From assembly GCA_907163375.1 (NCBI GenBank), contig CAJQUW010008680.1, positions 186,001-250,000 of the forward strand: 64,000 nucleotides of DNA. Direction: 5' to 3'. The position numbers and the translations under genes are program-made. Of the stretch, positions 1 to 12,780 are shown piece by piece (position 1 is the stretch's first letter; every line of letters starts with the position of its first letter). Source of the stretch: Prostheceraeus crozeri. Its lineage: Eukaryota; Platyhelminthes; Polycladida; Euryleptidae. The notes under the pieces are model-generated. The model saw only the letters and a program-made list of their open reading frames with translations, searched no databases and was not told the DNA's origin.

Positions 1-78
1 TAAAATCAAAACTGTATACACATTGGGGATTTAATAAATGCTGAGTTATCACTCTACCTAACATTCTTACTCTATGGC
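1..78 (+). repeat. Dispersed repeat family R1, copy A (3' end only)
   Basis: The block containing ACACATTGGGGATTTAA and ending near CTCTATGG recurs at 23670-23738, 33620-33682 and 54970-55165 in the same orientation. The window cuts this copy, so only its right end is visible. Class unknown; no terminal repeats or ORF are seen. Confidence 0.75.
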
Positions 79-1256
79 CTGATGTATAGACGTAGACGGT
101 CATTCACCTGGCAATGATGACTGAGCTAGCCGAAAGGTCTTGCTGAATATATTTACGCATCTAAGATTTATTGTTTCTTCAAAGTTGTTGAGAGTCCTTC
201 ATTCCTCCGTTTGCGATACATATCCTTGCGCAGGACTCTAGGTCATAGCTCTCACTACTAATTCACTTCTGAACTCAACTTCATCGTGAGGAAGTTGATA
301 TTCTAACATTCCATCCTTGTACAAGTTTCTTATTTTTTTGTCTGAACTTCGACGATAGCTCCTAATCTAAGAAGATTGAAATTACATTGTCTGATTGGAT
401 TATACACATGAAAGATTTCCTCTGTTCAGTACATGCAGTCATTCTTTGTAATTCATTAACTGCGAGCTTCATTCTTTCCATGTTGCAACAATGTTTTATC
501 GCTTTCGTTTGACTATTTTCTGTGAAAGAAGGATTTTCTGAAGATTAATAACATTCCTTGTTATCTGTAGACTCGTAATGGACATCATTTAAAACCTTGC
601 ATGACACTCAGAGCATTGCTTGTATTACATTATGAAAATTCGAGAATGCCTCTAGTTCGATAACAATATTACAGTGCTGAAAACTGTCCCGATTTTTTGA
701 CCTCGAAATTCTCAAAATTTAGCTTTCTCGATGTTTTTTCCCGATTTTTTGGATTTTGAAATTTGAAATTTGTTTTAGTAGTCGAAGTTAGGTGCTGGAG
801 TACGAATTTCCTATATACACTGTATTCACGTGCATGGGCCTCCTGTCTTCTTTTGAAGTACTTCTTGCACTGATATTAAATATACATTCGATTCTTTTTG
901 GGAAAATTGAGGGTAACAACATAGAGAAACGCTCTATTTGTACAAACTCAAGAAATCGTCCAACTCGACACCATAAGACTAAACTGTCGATTGTTTAACT
1001 TAAATGCATATTTTCGTATGTTATTTTGCCAATTGTTTTGCCTTATTATTTCATTATTTCTGATTATTCACCAATTGTATTTTCTCACAATTAGGTCTAA
1101 TATATGATAGCTGACGATCGAGTTATGCGAGTTTTAAATCTGAAATTCCAGAAGAATCGTGCAGTTTGTTTCTAACACTTTTACATTTTTTTGTTTTTTG
1201 CTAGTCAGAATACATTCATTTTTATACGAGTATTTGTACGAGAGCATAATTTTCTA
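79..1256. other. AT-rich non-coding stretch
   Basis: No exon, RNA gene or repeat was recognised. The short open frames here have no plausible splice context or family resemblance. Confidence 0.5.
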
Positions 1257-1330
1257 TTAACTCCTTAGCGACCATGACGGACATATCCGTCACCATGAAC
1301 ACCGCCATGACGGACATATCCGTCATGAAT
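1257..1330 (+). repeat. piggyBac-type left terminus with TTAA
   Basis: A TTAA at 1257-1260 is followed by CTCCTTAGCGACC and two direct copies of the palindrome-like ATGACGGACATATCCGTCA (about 1273 and 1302). TTAA followed by subterminal repeats is the piggyBac pattern. A decayed piggyBac transposase follows from about 1590. The matching right terminus was not found, so the element is probably 3'-deleted. Confidence 0.65.
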
Positions 1331-1589
1331 GATTACTTTGTCTTGTCATCGAATTCCACTGTTATTTCAGTGTGTTGAGGTTTGTTGTTGAGTTTGGCGC
1401 TTTCTAAAGATAAATTCTTTCACAGACAGACTGACACACACAGCGCACACCTGCTGCGAACATTCAAGCATAAATTCAAGCCTGTTTATCATGAAAATGA
1501 AGTCTCATATGTCGAGCTGGTGACGATGAGTGTCAGCTGACACGCTCTTCCAATGAGCAGTCAAGCTAGAAAACTACAACGAACGGCTA

Positions 1590-2460
1590 TGGATGAAGCA
1601 GTTTTCAATCAGTTTTGTGAACACTATGGCTTATGTGCGTCCTTCGTGAGTCAGACGACCAGCACGCCTAATAGAGTGAATCGGATGACGCGCTGATGAT
1701 GAGACCGACTCATTACACAGCAGACGATGATGCGAACTCAGATTCGTCAAGTGAGAGTGGAGTCCATGCGTCATCATTTACTTGGACGTCTGTAATAACA
1801 GCGGACAATGATACCATGGGCACTCCAGATTTCACAGGTGTATCTGGATGGGCCGATAATTTTGAAACAAATGAAATTATGAAGCAATCGACAATGTCGT
1901 CGAATTCTTACCCGACATTTTGTTTGAATCTCTCGCAGACTGGACTAATGCCAGAGTGCTAATTGTTAATGCCGAAAGATGTCTTTAGGATGGGAATAAA
2001 ATGTCTTGGCGATTCATAAAAACAGATGAAATGAAAAAAATCGTCGGTGTCTCGCTTCCCATGGGTATTGTGCAGAAATAGAATATGTGTCAATATTGGT
2101 CTACGGATGAAAGTTTTTCAACTCCGTATTTTCTTCATAAAGATTCTCTAACTAGAAGCTGCAACCTTGAGATATTCGGATGGATTCGCTTTAGAGATAC
2201 TAGTTGTCACGCAAGACAAAAGTTCAGGGATTCAAGGAATATTGGATATCATAATCTCAATTTGCGCTAAATATAAGCCAACTCGGAACATCTGCATCAA
2301 TGAATATCTACTATGATATGAAGGTCGACTCAAAAGAAAGCTTTTCATACGCACTAAACGAGCGAGATTCGGACTGAAAACTTACATTGTGACGGATAAT
2401 AACGGATATATGTTGCATAGCTCCTTAAAGTGCGGAAAAGAGAATTTGATGTGATAATAA
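1590..2460 (+). pseudogene. Decayed piggyBac transposase
   Basis: Pieces of a piggyBac-family transposase can be read in several frames. An acidic N-terminal part ends with the DFTGVSG motif (about 1696-1962). A segment with QYWSTDESFSTP follows (about 2085-2160, compare the family's YWSTDPLLSTP). A further segment carries a CINEYLL and RARFGLKTYIVTDNNGY pair (about 2295-2420). In the family the CINE position is normally IDE, so the first catalytic aspartate reads as asparagine. Stops and frame changes separate the pieces and the C-terminal cysteine domain was not found. The gene cannot encode an active transposase. Confidence 0.7.
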
Positions 2461-2729
2461 ACCTCGATTCTGCGTTCCATGTCTTGCAAAATATCACAAT
2501 TGCTAATCTTTATCGTGAAATTATTTTCTTCTAAAAGTGATATGTCATGCATTCTTTATAGCCTCACGTTCGTAATAAAATCTTTGAATTTGTTAAAAAA
2601 TCATTTATGTAACTTTCTACGGCGCACTGCATCAGCAACTTTTTAAGACATTTGGGCATGAAGGGGTATATTAAATCGATCGGTTGGGAGGAGACGAAAC
2701 GGAAATAGTCGCTAATAAGATGTAGATAC

Positions 2730-3199
2730 ACTAGGTGACATGCCACGCTCAATCACGCGTAATTCACGCGTGAACCACGCGTAATTACACATGACCCCAA
2801 ACATCCGTGGCTATGCGGGATATTGCTGCAACATCTGTTATATAAGTTAGTATAGTTGGCAGTCCTGTTATATAGACTTTGCGTCTCATGTGTCTGCATG
2901 TATCAGAGGCTGAACAATATGATAGCACCTCAATTTCATGCTCGGGGAAGACAGAACATGCTTAGCGGTTCATCCGTGGTTCAAGCGGCAGCGCAGACAA
3001 TCGTAGACGACGCGTAAACTATAAATACTTGCCCGCGCGTATTCATAAACATTTCCTATGTTTTAACAGCATCAGATCAAGTGATTTCTGACTTAGTGCA
3101 GCGCGTATGTACGCGGGTAGAAGAATAGAATGTCCTTAACCACGGATGTTTGGGGTGTTCCGAAATTACGCGTGAATCACGCGTGGCATGTCACCTAGT
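2730..3199. mobile_element. 470-bp MITE with long inverted ends
   Basis: Inverted ends begin ACTAGGTGACATGCCACGC and extend about 70 bp inwards to a shared CCCCAAACATCCGTGG block, with ACGCGT-rich sub-repeats. Both sides are flanked by ATAC (2726-2729 and 3200-3203), a likely 4-bp target duplication. There is no coding capacity. Superfamily unassigned. Confidence 0.8.
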
Positions 3200-3203
3200 A
3201 TAC

Positions 3204-4873
3204 TTTTCTTCTGTCATAGAATTTCTGTCCTTGAAAAGAACTCCATACGTTGCAAATAATGCAAGTATGGCGTGTTGAAGCAGATGCATATTGATGACGA
3301 TATATAGATAGACATATAAAAATAATTAGTTAGCGAAATGATAGGAGTGTGAGGCTGAGTAAGCGCTGTTTTATGTGACTGTATTTATCAGTATATCAGT
3401 GCAAGATCATTAAGTATTCCAGTGACGTTTGATAACTAAGAGTATGTACAGGTTTTCTTTAGATGAATGGGACATATGTAATGTACAGCGGCGTTTGTGA
3501 AAAAAGTGGACCGCTCAGCTGCAGCGCTTATAGAGGGTGTCGTTTTTTAGATGAAACACGGTAAAAGCATGGAAGTCAAAACAGGAAGTTAACAGAAGTC
3601 ATATTACTTATAAGAATGCTAGTAGCACTTCACCAACAGGAATTCATCCAAAGAGTTTCCACTTTGATGCAAAGGGCTGCGAGGGAACGTCGGACCTCAT
3701 AGCAAAAATGCTGCTCTATTAGACTATAGCAATAAATAAAAACAATAAAGATAACAAACAGATTCAACTTAAATTTCATGACTTGTTAGTCCTTAGTCAT
3801 TTATTAGTGTTACTTTGTCTGGCATACTTTATGAATAAGAAATATGAACAACAAGAAATACAAGTTTATCGTTACGAAGCACTGATATTTAGAGGACACA
3901 ATTACACATTAGAGTCTACTTTCAAAGTTATCGTTTGTATCATCATTATAGTGCATCCTCAGTCTGAATTCACTCAGCGTGAGGTAAAAATCGCTACAAT
4001 TTGAATAAACAGTAGAATAAGTAAGTTGATGTCAGTTTTAGACAGAACGTATCAAAGCAAAATTTAATCCATGCTTTTACAACTTATTGTGCTATTAGCT
4101 AGCTGCATCGGTTGAGGGGCTATCGTAAAGTCAGTGTCGAAGCCGACGTCTGTTGTATTGCATATTAAGTGATGGCAAGGAAATCAATGTTTTCAATTGT
4201 TGCGTGTCCTTCGATAAACTTTAAGATTAATGATGTGTTATCATTATAATATTCTACGAACTTATGAATTAGTCAAATGAAGCCGAAATTACAGAGAAGA
4301 GGCTCAGGAATCAATAATCTTTCGTTGTCAAAAAGGCGGAGACAACAAATCGCATGATGTTCGGCCGACTTGAACGCTCGGTGTACCCCTAATTTGTATC
4401 CTTGTTTCATTAGGACACATGGAACTTAGTGGATTATAGATTCTTCCGCAAAGTTGCACAGCTGGGAAATGATGTTTTGAACGATAATTAAAGTACAACT
4501 TGAAGCTTAGTTTTGCTGAAAGAAATTTTCGTTCAATTAGCACACCTCTTTCTCAAAACCAAGAAATAGGCGTAGACTTTACTTGTACATATTTTCCTAC
4601 TTAGGGTTCCTACACCTCACAAGTGCAATTTCTTGTAATGTGCTTCAACTCCAATCTTCCAGCGGCTAGTTAAGTTTGTCCGGGATAGAGCGGCTTTTAC
4701 ATAGTAGCTGACCTCTTAAGAGTGATGAGTGACCATACATCATCAATAATCATCAATAAACTTTTTTTCCACACATTCTACAGCGACCACTGTGGTCAAG
4801 AATTAGGACGTAATTTGATTGGGCAACTTGTCTTCGCTTACTGATTCGTTATAGATTTAGAGCATAACATTAT
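3204..4873. other. AT-rich non-coding stretch
   Basis: No gene or repeat boundary was recognised. The 73-residue frame at 3783-4004 is hydrophobic AT-rich sequence without splice or family support. Confidence 0.45.
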
Positions 4874-5861
4874 GTAATTAGATAAGTAATAATAATAATT
4901 AGGGCGCTTGGTGCCATGGCGTGAATAAGAGGCGATTTGTACCAAGCGCCCTCCAATGGGATTGGTTGTTGTCCGTAGCGCCCTCCCATTTTCATTTGAT
5001 ATCAATGATGAATTGAAACTCCATATTACTTGTACATGTAGGGCTAGTTGTCCTTTATCTATTACTACAATATGCATTGATGACCTGCGCTACGCTGTTT
5101 TATCGACATGATTGAACAAAAAAATGTTATAATAAAATTGTCTTTACACTTTCAATAAACTGTAAGAAAATTATCTCCAGAAAAGTTCCTCGCTTATCCC
5201 TATTAACTATTCGCATTAAACCAAACTTATTATCGCAAAATTTATCGTCTTCGAAATTTTTCGCATGCTAGCAATGACATTGGTTAATGGTGCCATCATA
5301 CAAAAATAGAAATGATTCGGCATGATGACAGTGATTTCATCAAGGTGGAGCAATGCATACTGGAAAATGTGACAGCTAGTAGCAACTAACTGAAGCCAGC
5401 GAGCCTATGACATGTCTTTTCTTTGATAATCTCATCGTTTGGGTCATAAAAAGGATATAAAGTGTAAGATGATATATAAGAACATTTAAGAAATATTAAG
5501 ACACTTTGTATCGATCATTCTAGAATTGCTTCATAGAAAGCATCTTAGTTTAGTTCAAGATTATCGATATGACAAGTAAACTATAACTAATATTTCATCA
5601 CGTGATGCATTATTGTTGATAGACAAATCAAGAGTAGATACATTATTTGACTTAAATAAACAAAATCAAACTTTAATGTAATTACAAAAAGTGCGGTCTA
5701 AGACAAACATTGATATTTTTCTTTCAAAAGGTTTGCAGCTTAGGTTATAAGCCCAATTCAAATACAAGAATTATAGAACATCGTAAGAAAGAATATTCTG
5801 TACATTGTAGCTGTTTTAATCATTCTACTAAGGGCGCTTGGTACACCTACTGTTCTAAGCA

Positions 5862-5975
5862 CACTTATTGAAATTTCAAAATTTAAATACATTCGAATTT
5901 CATTTCATGCGTTTTAGTGGTATCACATACATGTTCATTACTATATAAATAAGTATATTATTAGAACCAAAAAAA
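5862..5975 (+). repeat. Direct repeat partner of 8433-8530
   Basis: The block from CTTATTGAAATTTC through TTTCATGCGTTTTAG to TTAGAACCAAAA resembles 8433-8530 in the same orientation. Both copies lie beside GGGCGCTTGGT motifs, so this is an internal duplicated module of the composite repeat. Confidence 0.55.
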
Positions 5976-6005
5976 ATTTCCATCAGGGCGCTTGGTACAC
6001 TTAGT

Positions 6006-8416
6006 CAGGCCTGTGGCAGGTCCTCTATTTCCTCTATTTTTTGTCCCTCTCCTCTTAAATGCTCTAATTTAGAAAATTTCCTCTATTTCCTCTAAAAATG
6101 TATTAATGTTGATAATGATGTATCGTTTTTAAAGACATCAGTAGGGAAAAATATACAAGTATACGTCGAACAGATTTCGAATGTGTTTTTTGGTCCCTAT
6201 ACATGGATTTAATGTTATCTAATATATATAATTTACAAGTGGAGTTTACATTAATGATGCTCAGGTCAGTGTATTCGTTCTTGTTCAGGGCTTGTTTTTC
6301 TCAGGACTCTTCATCAAGTGATCGATCGGGGAAATGAAGAAGGCAATATTCATTAAAGACTGATTCACAAATCCAATCAGACCTATCCTTTCCTGTGTTC
6401 AGACTGTACGAAACTTGTCGGTCCGTCATTGACTTAAAAGCTTAAAAACTTTCGAAGCCAAAATCCATTTCATTGTCTCTGTTTCATCGGTTTTTGACAA
6501 ATTTGAACGTTTTTTCCAAACGGAAGGCCTGCTAGTACATTTATTGTACACTCAGTTGTCTGATTTGATCAGAATGTTACTGTTGAGGCTCATCCGACCG
6601 AACACTGTCGCACAAAAAGAAGGACATCAGCTTTTCGAAATTGACATGGAATGTACTGAAAACCAACTTGAGACAATTCACATAGGGGTAAAGGCAGAAT
6701 CGTTACTCAAACAGTGTACTCCATCACAGCACTTGAGTTTTCGGGCCGATGTCAAAAGGTTTCACGTCGCGGTTGCGGGACACCTATTGAAAAAGCTCCC
6801 ACTTTCTAATCCTGTTTTGAAGTCTTTGCGGTGCATGAGCCCTTCATGTAGAACGGAAAAAAACGGATTGACTCATGTCAAAATATTAAGCCAAAACTTG
6901 AAAGCTGTTGTGAAGCCAAACAAGATTGATTCACTCGTGGATGAATGGATGCAATATTCCATCGAACCATTGATCCAGGAGTCGTGGCACTCTTCCGCTC
7001 TAGTCGACGCATACTGCAGCAAAGTATTTCAAATTAAGCGGACTGATGGACAGATTAAGTACCCAATTTTGACAAAGTTGAGTAAGGCAGTATTGTGCTT
7101 CTTTCAGGGAAGTGCAGATGTTGAAAGAGGCTTTTCACGGAATAAGTTCTTGATGGGCACTACTAGAACGTCTTTGTCTCTTCAAAGTATTAAGGCTCTT
7201 CGAACTATTAATGACAGCTTGATGTCGTTGGGAGGGAAACCTGAAAATTTGCCGATAACAAAGTCGCTGATAAAAAGAATAACCGCTGCTCGAGCCACCT
7301 ACAAAGACAGCATACAGAAATCAAAAGCGTCAAAAAGTAAGGAAGATACATCCAAAGCCGAAGCGGAACAAAAACAGGTCGAAATTGAAAAAGAAAATAT
7401 CAATTCAAGATTGCGGGAATTCCACGATATGGATCGAATAATGGAGAGAGAAATGTCCGTGGCTAATAATTTGATGAAAAAGCTAGTGCAAAAATCAAAA
7501 CAGCAATCCAAAATAAGAATATCGAGAATATTGGAGTAGCACAAGCTATGATGGAAAGTGCTCAACCGAAGCTGGATGAGCTATGAGCTACAACAAATGC
7601 AAAATAAACAGAACGCAAATAAGCGAAAGTTCACGGAGAATCTGTCTCATTCAAGATCTAGGCCATTGCCTAAGCAAAGTAAAATTGCAGATGGTAAGTC
7701 GACTGATTTTCGACTAAACTACGTTGTTAAAGGTTAAATGATCACTTTCAGATTTCTCTCGATCTACATTCAAAAACAATTGATGTAAAGTTTCTTGAGA
7801 AAAAGGCTATTATTCCAAAGGTACGTCTACGAGTTGCATCATGAAGTCTACATCCTCTATACAAATCTTTCATCTTCAGATTTTGATGCCGCCAAGAGAA
7901 TTCTCAAATGCTGGAGTTGATACATAGTGCCGTTGAACAATTTGTATAACAAGCATCATGTTACACAAACTTGTTTATTTGTTTCAATAAATAGATAGTT
8001 TAAAATGTTCTTTATTCAATCCATATGTAAATCACACACCAACAGAATATACAGAACATATCAGAACCAACAGAGCTCCTTGACGCTTGACGAGAACAGA
8101 AAAAGATATATAGATAAGATAATACAGAATAAGATACTTAAGATATAAGAATAAGATATACAGAATAAGATATTTACAACGGAAAAATGTGTGTTCAGTT
8201 GAATGGTTCTAGCGGGGTGAGGGACAAGCGGTATATAGGGAACTAGTTCTAGAGACAATTCATTGAGTTGAAAAATCGTTTTTTGCTGTGCAATTTTCCA
8301 AACACACTTGCAGATACCACAAATGAGTCAGAATTTTGCAAAAGAATCATTTTTCACTTCCTCTATTTTTAGCGTCAAAATTCCTCTATTTTTTGTAAGT
8401 AAGCGCCACAGGCCTG
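6006..8416 (+). mobile_element. hAT-like DNA transposon, CAGGCCTGTGGC ends
   Basis: Inverted ends CAGGCCTGTGGC (6006-6017 and 8405-8416) are followed inwards on both sides by CCTCTATTTTT-type subterminal repeats. The flanks ACTTAGT at 5999-6005 and 8417-8423 match over 7 bp; hAT elements normally give 8 bp, and the eighth base does not match. The body carries the C-terminal part of a hAT-type transposase (6544-7539) and an AGAATAAGATA-rich low-complexity stretch (8095-8185). The N-terminal transposase region (6020-6540) is not open, so this copy is inactive. Confidence 0.75.
6544..7539 (+). pseudogene. hAT-family transposase, C-terminal part
   Basis: The frame of about 331 codons has the hAT dimerisation-region signature in its middle: YPILTKLSKAVLCFFQG, then ADVERGFSRNK, then TSLSLQSIKALR (residues about 170-230). 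The last 90 residues are a charged, coiled-coil-like tail. The first codon of the open stretch is TTG, not ATG, and the N-terminal BED finger and first catalytic aspartate region are missing. The frame therefore begins inside the gene. After the stop, sequence to about 7690 still looks coding in other frames (GVAQAMMESAQPKLDEL). A GTAAGT at about 7692 and a TTTCAG at about 7752 suggest the original gene had an intron there. Fragmentary and not functional. Confidence 0.75.
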
Positions 8417-8668
8417 ACTTAGTGCACCAAGCGTCCTTATTGTGAATTCAAAATTTCTGTTTCATGCGCTTTGGTTCTGTTACATACCTGTCTACTAATA
8501 TAAAATGAATTTGTAATTAGACCAAAATAAGTTTGCACCAACAGCCCTATTTTCATGAATTTTATGCACAGAGCCCTGATTATTGTTATAATGTAAGAAG
8601 CGCCCGAATTTTTGATAATCGCGTGTACCAAGCGCCCCAATTATTATAAGAAAAGTAATTATAATTAG

Positions 8669-9566
8669 TTGGCATGAAGTGTGGGAATCTGAACATTCGG
8701 AATGAAATTCAGACAATAATGAAATGTAGGAGGCAGCAACTATATATTTAGAACTTTTTTATCAAAAAAAGTAGCGTCCTACATTAGAAAAGTCATCCTT
8801 TTGTAGGTACCTAAATGTTTTAATTTCATGCCTATTGCCTGCGTTCAATGCGTGCACATTGGTAGTTACTTCTGTCAAATTCGCTACATTGATAGCTGTT
8901 TAAAAGCGCTTACACTACATAAGTGAAGCATTTCGATAAGTGATGGTAGATGTATTTCAAACAGAAGTGTAGTTATTCGTTTTATAATAAATGGTCATGA
9001 GTGCATGCGAAAAGTACCTACTGATTTCAGTTTCAAGCACAATGCCAACAAATCTGTGGATTAGTTTCACATGTAAGGAGCTGTGTAGCGGCAGCGTCTC
9101 TGTAGGGGGTCGCTCTTGAAGACTTTATACAGGGTCTATTTTTTCGCTATACAACCGATCTTGTGAAACAATGTAGAAAGAGTTGAAGATGACCCTACAT
9201 GACGAACATACAAGAACGACTATCCCGCTACAGCGACCGCTTTTATATGAGTTTGACTCTCTCGATCAATGCTTTATCAATAGTTTACGAAACATCGTGT
9301 TCAAGATCTGCAGATTGGAGTCCCTGTTCAGTGTAATTTGCGAACAATGTATCACTGTCAGCTCCGAGTCAACATGGAACAAATCGCATCGAAAACAGTC
9401 GCAAATGTATCATTTGTATAAATCCATTTCCCATTTTCATGTACAAATTGTGGGTATTTTTAGATCCCAAAAATGCGTTCGAAATTTTGAAAGAAACATT
9501 TCTTGTGAATGCATCTGATGAACTTCTTTATCCATAGCATTGTCGCTTTCTCTCTTCCGTTTCCAG
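8669..9566. other. Non-coding stretch upstream of a LOX exon
   Basis: Presumed intron of LOX gene 1. A 111-codon open frame at 9183-9518 has no family resemblance and no splice sites that would join it in phase to 9567. Nothing else recognised. Confidence 0.5.
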
Positions 9567-9661
9567 GTATAAGCCCCGGTTGTCAGGATTATTATTTCCA
9601 TGACTATGACTGTCAATGGGTCGACATCACAGATCTCAGTCCCGGCAGATACATTTTCCAG
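9567..9661 (+). CDS. Lysyl oxidase catalytic exon (gene 1, penultimate)
   Basis: This 95-bp exon lies between a pyrimidine-rich TTTCCAG acceptor and a GTGAGG donor. It starts with two bases that finish a split codon (probably Gly). It then encodes [17 protein letters not shown] followed by [14 protein letters not shown], matching the lysyl oxidase segment DTYGADIDCQWIDITD. The second tyrosine of DYY (codon 9593-9595) aligns with the tyrosine that forms the lysyl tyrosylquinone cofactor in human LOX. The cofactor site is therefore conserved here. LOX enzymes are secreted copper amine oxidases that oxidise peptidyl lysine in collagen and elastin-like matrix proteins. It joins in phase 0 to 20139. 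The preceding exon must end one base into a codon; it was not found in the window. Confidence 0.93.
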
Positions 9662-12559
9662 GTGAGGCGGAAAGCATTGTTTTTTATTTGTCACTCAACT
9701 TGCCTGAAGGCCTCATGGAGTTCGCATTGCTACATTTAGATGTTGCTCGCGTGACCTCGATATTCTCGAACTCATTTTCTGTACTACACACTTGAAAGAA
9801 GAGAAAATTTCATTTGTATATGAACTGAATTTTATTATCGAGGAAATTTGTTTATATTTCGGCTCTCACTAGCAAATTATTCAGAAAAAGGGATTGTTTG
9901 TAATTGTGAAAATCGTCAAATGGCAGAGTTTATTTTCGATTTTATTCTTCCAACCTTGATCGATTTCCAGTCATTAGGCTAGAACCCAGATAGCTCGGTT
10001 TCTAGTCATTCTAGTCAAATGAGTCATTTTGACCCCATAACATGGCATCAATGCGAATGCTTAGACTCCTACCAATATATAATCGATGCCGACATGTAGG
10101 CTGTATGGAGTGTGATACAGAAATGCGACATAGTAATCTCATGGTTAAAATGTGCTCTATTTCACACATCAAAACAGCGTTTAACTTTGCCGATTCATTT
10201 AATAGGTCGTTCAGTAAAAAAGAACCTATGCAAAATGTTGGAATAAAATTGCAAATAACTTAAACAGCAAGGTCAATTTACCAGAAAATATGGACGCAGA
10301 AAATGTTATGCCTCCATGGTACAGCTTCCCTTCGAGATAACAAATGGATCGAAATAGGGCTCTAATGAAGAACTAGTCAGCTGGACCCACGAGGCATCAT
10401 ACAAACGTCCCAAATTTCCATGTGTATAGGCGGAAATATATTGCGAAAAGGCTTTGCATAAAACCAAAATAATAATTAAATTTTAAATGGTGTTTATGAT
10501 CGTGTAATGGATTCAGATCCATGTAAGTGCAGTATTTGATTTAAATTGTCTTTTCTAGATTTGATCAACGGACGCTCCTCACTTTAATTTTATTGTAGTG
10601 TTATCGTTTCGGGTGAAAATGATGCTAATCGTAGCTTTCCTTGTTGCAGAAATGGTTCATCGCAAATCTCACAAACACTTTAGGTGTTTGTTGGAATGCT
10701 ATAGCAACCGGTCATAAAGTCTGTAGTTTTGTCTTTCGGAAAAAAGTGGCAACCCTAGTACATTATATTTATTAGTTTTCCCACCACATATATGGGAACA
10801 CAGATTCATATACGTGGGCAACTCTTTGTTCTTTATGAGCACTTTTTCCATTTCAATTTCTTGAATCAAAAGAAATTTGAGAAGCAACATTGGCTTTAAA
10901 CTGCATAGTATTCTATAACGGTAATTGTTTTAGGTTCGTGTATTCTTCAGTATTGCATCAACTTTCATATTTTATACAACAAGTCACTCTTATACACAAT
11001 AAAACCCTGCAATGCAATGCATACAATAATTATGGTATGAACACGTGCACAATCATGTATCAATCAAATATTTACTGTTCTTTCACTTAGTATTTATTGT
11101 CAATTAATGTTTCTGGTGCAGGTCACCAGTGCACAGTAAAATGAAATACATGTTCAGTCCATTCTTACATACGACATTCTGTAACGACTGAAAGATTTTA
11201 AGCACCTGGGTATAAACTTTGGTGTGGAAATGTCTTCGTCTGAATAAATTAAGTTTTTCAGCAAAATTTCCCGATAATAATACCTTGACCGGAAATCTTC
11301 ATAATGTATATACAGGGTGTAGAACGGTTCCGCGGATCGGCGGATTTCCGCGGATTTGGTGATGGAAATGGTCATTCTCGTATTTCGTGCAAATGTGTAA
11401 TAAAAAATGTAGGAATTGTAGTACTCGAAAATTAGTAGATGTCGATAAAAACTTTCCGTTTTGCTGGTATACACGTAATTCACATCGTGTATATCTTGCG
11501 TCATGTGAGAATGAGTTCGTTAAAGTCTCTCTTTTCATTTTCAGAAAAGATTTTCTATATTTTCACACATAAATTTCACAGTTTCAGATAATTTTTCTAT
11601 TATATGGATTTTTTGCGACTGTAAGTTGTTTTTGGCAACTTACAAAACAAAATATGTAAAATTCCGAAAATGTCAAATTGTGTGAAAAAAAAGATCCGAG
11701 CACAGATTAGAAACTGTATAAACATGTTGATGAACAGCTTCTCTTCTACATGTAGCTGAAATGTTTTCACTGATGTGCATGTTTAGAAATTGAAAATCGC
11801 TTTTCAATTTTGATTTATCTCTATTGAGGAAGTCGTGTACTTTAGAAAATTGCTTTGCCAAAGTCAGATAATAAAATTCCTCTTCAAGAACTCCTGCAAG
11901 GACGTTCATCTTTCTCAAAAGCAGTAGCACTAATTTTGAAGGCAGAAATAATGACGTCTTGAATTTGCTGATTTTATTATCATGTTGACATTTCATTTTC
12001 AATCTCCTTCAGACTTCAACTCTCCCTTTGCATAATAGTGAAATTGCTTTTCCTATGGCATTTATTATGCGAACTGTGACGAGCCTACAAAATTTCAACA
12101 CACGCGTGAGCGTCATTCATCATGCCAGTAATCTTAATGGTCAAGTAACGTGTTCGAAAGACATCAGCCTTTGCTGCATCAGAAATACGCTCACTGTTCA
12201 AAATGTCACCGTTCCATGATTTTTACTCATTTTCTAAACCGATTTTTATAGGTTTTAGCACTAGGATGGATTTTATTTTTGGTACATTGGTAGCACATGA
12301 CCGAAACTTTCAACATCTTGAATTTACGAAAATGCATGTTTCCTCACCTAGTGGGTATTATTTGAAGCCATTATATAAGTAAGCTTTTTAATGGTGTCTT
12401 TCCTGTCTATTTTTCATTATTGAACTGATGATTCTATTTACATTGTGCCTTCAAACAGCAACATGTACTGATTATGCGTAGTAAAGTAACCTAGGCGAAA
12501 TGTCAGTTACAAGTAGAATTTAGTGAATGAATACTCTGAAAATTTAATCAAGTAGTTTG

Positions 12560-12780
12560 AGGAATTTTAAAATTGTTGCTTAACAACTGATGGGACAAAG
12601 AGTTTGAATAGACACTGAAACGTAGATAACACCATGGCTAGATTTAGTAAACAGATATTTCAATATCATGTCGTCAGAATAAAAGATGGATCCACCACAA
12701 GTTCTGCATTTGTTCTAGAAGTTTGATGTATGATATGTGTTACTCCTCTCCTGTATTATCGGAGTTTTTCAAATCACATT
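12560..12780 (+). repeat. Dispersed repeat R4, copy 1
   Basis: Shares CACTGAAACGT, a GATTTAGTAAACA-like block, TTCTAGAAG and ATCGGAGTTTTTCAA, in the same order and spacing, with 21085-21275. No ORF or terminal repeats are visible; class unknown. Confidence 0.6.

Larger units (their letters stand above)
4874..8668. repeat. Composite palindromic repeat with GGGCGCTTGGT motifs
   Basis: The motif GGGCGCTTGGT or its complement occurs at about 4902, 4941, 5832, 5986, 8424 and 8628. The outer pair, with adjoining AATAATTA-rich sequence (4874-4912 against 8625-8668), forms imperfect inverted ends of about 40 bp. The pair at 4902 and 4941 can fold as a short stem-loop. The inner pair at 5986 and 8424 now flanks an inserted hAT-like element. 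This looks like an older non-autonomous element later split by that insertion. The outer boundary is approximate. Confidence 0.55.

Noticed and set aside
3940-3960. CATCATTATAGTGCATCC considered as the HYHS copper-site exon of LOX gene 1
   Set aside because: The surrounding frame does not continue into the FTHYDLL-type sequence the exon would need, and stops occur at once.
9183-9518. 111-codon plus-strand frame just before LOX exon 9567-9661
   Set aside because: Its end phase does not fit the LOX exon, and the peptide resembles no LOX segment.
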